Of a stretch of 7,584 bases of DNA, positions 5,542 to 7,584 are shown piece by piece. Both the position numbers and the translations under genes were made by a program. Source of the DNA: an uncultured Prevotellaceae bacterium (GTDB taxonomy: Bacteria; Bacteroidota; Bacteroidia; Bacteroidales; Bacteroidaceae); NCBI GenBank assembly GCA_946644025.1, contig CAMPCG010000136.1:1-7584 (forward strand), written 5' to 3'. Position 1 is the stretch's first letter; each line of letters begins with the position of its first letter. The notes below the pieces were generated by a model. That model saw nothing but the letters and a program-made list of their open reading frames with translations. It was not told the origin of the DNA and made no database searches.

Positions 5542-7290
5542 TCAGGGGATTGCACGCCCACGGGCCGACACCACGACCTTGCGGCCTTTGTGCAGGTAAA
5601 TGCCGGGGCAGGAGGGCTGTTGTGGCAGTCGGCGGCCGTCGAGCGTGAACCATCCATCGAGGCTTTCAGCCACGGCAGCGCCTACCTCGGCCATGCCGCT
5701 GATGCCCTCTCCCCAGTGTCGGGTGAGGAAGGCAACCTTCTCCCGCATACGCCGTTTGAACTCGTTCTTGCGCTCCTCGATGTTGCCGGTGCCGTAGCCG
5801 GGCCACCGGTTGTAGTCGCAGAGCGACGCCGTGGCAATGCGTTCGATGAAGTCGTCGATATAGTCATCGAGGCTGGGGTAGCTGTCGCCCAGGAAAGGCT
5901 GCCACACCTCCCTGACGCGCTGCTGGAAGCGGGGAAAGCGGGCCATCTCGCCTATCCAGTTCTGTCCGAAGGGCGGGTCCTGATAGATAAACTTGTCGAA
6001 GCCGCGGTGGAAGGAATTGCCGAAGTCCCACACGGGGCCGAAGATGAGCTTCGTGTCGTCGCCGCGCTGCTTGTGTATGTAGCAGCTGCCGTGGAACGAC
6101 TCGGCATCGTCCATCACCTCCTGCACGATGTAGAATCGTGTCAGCGAGTCCAAGTCCACATAGCGTTCCCAGTCGGTGCTCTGCTTGTCGGCGGCATAGA
6201 TGGCCCTGTCGGTGTCGGCGAGCAGCTTTGCGATGTAGCTGCGCTGGCTGGCTGACAGCACCTCGGGCGTGTGCATGGTGAATCGCATCCAGGCGCCGTT
6301 GCCCTCGCTCATGGTCACCTGTCCCGGTTCTTCGTAATTGTCAATCTCGAAGAGCCATCCGCCGGTGATGCTGTCGGGGTGGGTCTCCAGGTCGGCCTGC
6401 TCCACGACGTCCACCCGCTTGGAGGCCACGCGGACCGTCTCCGTCAGCATATACAGGCCGATGTAGTCGCCGTTGAGCACCACCTCGACGGGCTCCTGCC
6501 ACGGTGTCCAGGCCAGTCCCAGCCGCCGGCCCAGCTCCAGGCCCACGGTGTTGCGCAGGAAGCCCAGGTCGTCGTCGGCATTGGCCATGAGGGCGAAGTG
6601 CCGGCTCTTCTTCATGCCCAGCGGCTTCACCTTCTCGTCGAACTTCAGCCGGTAGGGTTTCTTGTCGAAGTCTTTCCACGTGTAGTTTCCCCGGCCTTTT
6701 ATCTGCAGCCCTTCCGGCGCGTCGGCCGAGCCCATCGAGGTATAGCCCTCCAGCCCCAGCGCGTCGATGTAGCAGGTGGCGCCGACGTAGTCATCCTTCG
6801 ACGTGACGGGAGCCTCGGTGTTGATGTAGACCACGGGCAGGGTGCCAGAATAGGCCTGGTCGAAGGGCATACGCCACTCGGCCGAGGCCCATTTCTCATT
6901 GTTCGTCGGTGTATAGACCCAGCCCACGGGCATAGGCCTGTCGCTGGTGATGGTGCGCGGCTCGTCGAGCGTCTGGCTGATGTAGTCCTTCACCTCGGTG
7001 AACGACCGCCTGTAGGTGCTGTCGGCCATGCTCGTGGCGGCCACCGCATAGCGGTAGATGCCCGTGACGCTCTCTGCGAAGGTTATCGACCATCGGTCGC
7101 CCTCCTCGCGCGTCATGCTCACCACGTGGGTTTCGGCGGGCGTGTTGCTGCCATAGACGAACTTCGGCAAGGCGTAGCGCGTCAGCGAGTTGTCGAAGTA
7201 GTACGTGCCCTTCTGTATGTCGAGTGCCAGCGCCTGAAGGGCGGAAAGGAGCAGGAGCGCCGCGCAAGTAACGAAGTGTTTTGACATCAT
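5542..7290 (-). CDS. Secreted CotH kinase family protein
   Basis: A 582-residue protein with an N-terminal signal peptide (MMSKHF, a hydrophobic stretch, then ALA at 20-22 before LDIQ), so it is exported to the periplasm or beyond; the Cys at position 9 is not in a lipobox. Residues about 150-430 match the CotH kinase-like family: KGRGNYTWKDFDKKPYRLKF (198-217), HFALMANADDDLGFLRN (231-247), PVEVVLNGDYIGLYMLTE (267-284), KRVDV, GGWLFEID, then QEVMDDAESFHGSCYIHKQ (390-408) and FGPVWDFGNSF (417-427), whose Asp422 is a likely metal or catalytic residue by family analogy. The C terminus WFTLDGRRLP ... GIYLHKGRKVVV resembles the short beta tail common in Prevotella secreted proteins. CotH of spore formers is an atypical protein kinase; the substrate of the Bacteroidales homologues is unknown to me. 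Two adjacent Met codons (7290, 7287) could each start it. It lies in the same direction as glmS but has its own upstream promoter. Confidence 0.88.
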   Translation of the reverse strand: MMSKHFVTCAALLLLSALQALALDIQKGTYYFDNSLTRYALPKFVYGSNTPAETHVVSMTREEGDRWSITFAESVTGIYRYAVAATSMADSTYRRSFTEVKDYISQTLDEPRTITSDRPMPVGWVYTPTNNEKWASAEWRMPFDQAYSGTLPVVYINTEAPVTSKDDYVGATCYIDALGLEGYTSMGSADAPEGLQIKGRGNYTWKDFDKKPYRLKFDEKVKPLGMKKSRHFALMANADDDLGFLRNTVGLELGRRLGLAWTPWQEPVEVVLNGDYIGLYMLTETVRVASKRVDVVEQADLETHPDSITGGWLFEIDNYEEPGQVTMSEGNGAWMRFTMHTPEVLSASQRSYIAKLLADTDRAIYAADKQSTDWERYVDLDSLTRFYIVQEVMDDAESFHGSCYIHKQRGDDTKLIFGPVWDFGNSFHRGFDKFIYQDPPFGQNWIGEMARFPRFQQRVREVWQPFLGDSYPSLDDYIDDFIERIATASLCDYNRWPGYGTGNIEERKNEFKRRMREKVAFLTRHWGEGISGMAEVGAAVAESLDGWFTLDGRRLPQQPSCPGIYLHKGRKVVVSARGRAIP

Positions 7291-7337
7291 AATATAATAA
7301 GGTGTAACCCCCCAGAAGCCCGAAAGCCCCCCCTTCT

Positions 7338-7408
7338 GCCCCCGAGGGGGCTACTATAGACTTTCCCCGGTCTTCTGCCCGCAAAACTATAGAAGCCCCC
7401 TCGGGGGC
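7338..7408. repeat. GC-rich inverted repeat in the CotH gene leader
   Basis: Arms 7338-7359 and 7387-7408 are inverse copies of each other at 21 of 22 positions (GCCCCCGAGGGGGCTACTAT against the complement of CTATAGAAGCCCCCTCGGGG). Each arm also contains its own small palindrome, CCCCCGAGGGGG or its inverse. The 27-nt centre holds TTCTGCCCGCA (7373-7383). It lies between the predicted transcription start and the CotH start codon, so the mRNA leader could form a strong hairpin. No T run follows it on either strand. Confidence 0.8.
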
Positions 7409-7453
7409 CGTAGGGGGGGCCTCAGCCTCGGGGGCCGTAGGGGGGGGCCTCAG
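7399..7453. repeat. Tandem duplication with variable G run
   Basis: Two adjacent copies of a unit of the form CCTC-GGGGG-CCGTA-Gn-CCTCAG are found at 7399-7425 (27 nt, seven G) and 7426-7453 (28 nt, eight G). A partial third copy, CCTCAGGG, follows to 7461. The only difference between the two full units is the length of the G run. The first unit overlaps the right arm of the inverted repeat at 7387-7408. Confidence 0.85.
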
Positions 7454-7467
7454 CCTCAGGGTGCGTG

Positions 7468-7499
7468 CAAAGGTAAGGCTTTTTGTCTTACCGCGCAAC
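7468..7499 (-). promoter_or_regulatory. Probable promoter of the CotH-like gene
   Basis: On the minus strand TACCTTTG (7475-7468) is an exact TAnnTTTG box, preceded by GTTG (7499-7496) at 20 nt, a 3 of 4 match to TTTG. The region upstream is A/T-rich (runs near 7479-7484 and 7500-7505). Transcription would start near 7461, giving a leader of about 170 nt that contains all of the GC-rich repeats before the ATG at 7290. Confidence 0.6.
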
Positions 7500-7539
7500 T
7501 TTTTTGCCGTTTATCTGATTGGCCTGTCCGTTTTTTATG

Positions 7540-7559
7540 ATTATCCGCAATTATCCGCA
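7540..7559. repeat. Perfect tandem decamer
   Basis: ATTATCCGCA occurs twice head to tail (7540-7549, 7550-7559), upstream of the predicted CotH promoter. It might be a regulator binding site, but two copies of ten bases alone do not show this. Confidence 0.55.
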
Positions 7560-7560
7560 A

Positions 7561-7579
7561 ATGACGCTGAAAGCGTCAT
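7561..7579. other. Short hairpin at the window edge
   Basis: ATGACGCT (7561-7568) and AGCGTCAT (7572-7579) form a perfect 8-bp stem with a GAA loop. The window ends five bases later, so it cannot be seen whether a T run follows or which gene it serves; it may be the 3' end signal of a gene beyond the edge. Confidence 0.4.
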
Positions 7580-7584
7580 CGCTC

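Noticed and set aside
5399..5599. 66-codon + strand frame across the glmS upstream region
   Set aside because: It overlaps two minus-strand gene ends and the glmS promoter, and has no recognisable features.
6271..7284. Long + strand open frame of 337 codons opposite the CotH-like gene
   Set aside because: Composition is typical of an antisense shadow (H, V, G, R rich), while the minus strand encodes a signal peptide and CotH motifs.

Overview
The window reads as a GC-rich member of the Bacteroidales, most likely Prevotellaceae-like (genus not certain). The evidence is a bifunctional L-fucose kinase/GDP-fucose pyrophosphorylase of the Bacteroides Fkp type, a secreted CotH-family protein with a Prevotella-like C-terminal tail, an Rnf-type electron transport subunit, absence of clear Shine-Dalgarno sites, and three promoters of the Bacteroidetes form TTTG-N18..20-TAnnTTTG.

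Layout: (1) 1-340, + strand, the C-terminal part of RnfA, closed by a strong intrinsic terminator (363-399). (2) 457-3407, + strand, a good promoter and fkp (965 aa, start at 510). (3) 3408-3589, the interval between the convergent fkp and glmS genes, filled completely by a long inverted repeat built of 7-nt units. (4) 3590-5434, - strand, glmS (614 aa) with its own promoter at 5467-5496. (5) 5542-7290, - strand, a secreted CotH-kinase-like protein (582 aa). (6) 7291-7584, an intergenic region with GC-rich inverted and tandem repeats, a promoter at 7468-7499 that would place these repeats in the 5' UTR of the CotH gene, and a short tandem decamer plus hairpin at the edge.

Genes together: Fkp makes GDP-L-fucose from free L-fucose and GlmS makes glucosamine-6-phosphate, so both feed nucleotide-sugar pools used for surface glycans. 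The CotH-like protein is exported. RnfA belongs to an ion-pumping ferredoxin:NAD oxidoreductase and is unrelated to the others.

The most notable observation is a family of heptanucleotide-repeat palindromic elements. One full composite copy fills the fkp-glmS intergenic space. Three related copies lie inside the fkp reading frame (686-736, 1244-1318, 1831-1914) without breaking it. In the heptad orientation found at the left arm of each copy, a pure heptad tract would contain stop codons in every frame. In all three copies the codons that would be TGA or TAA are altered to sense codons. Two copies are in the same register and encode related peptides (LSDKSEVISDKCGN and LCNKSQVLSNKGDN). This looks like a protein-invading palindromic repeat, analogous in behaviour to the Rickettsia palindromic elements but built from heptads.
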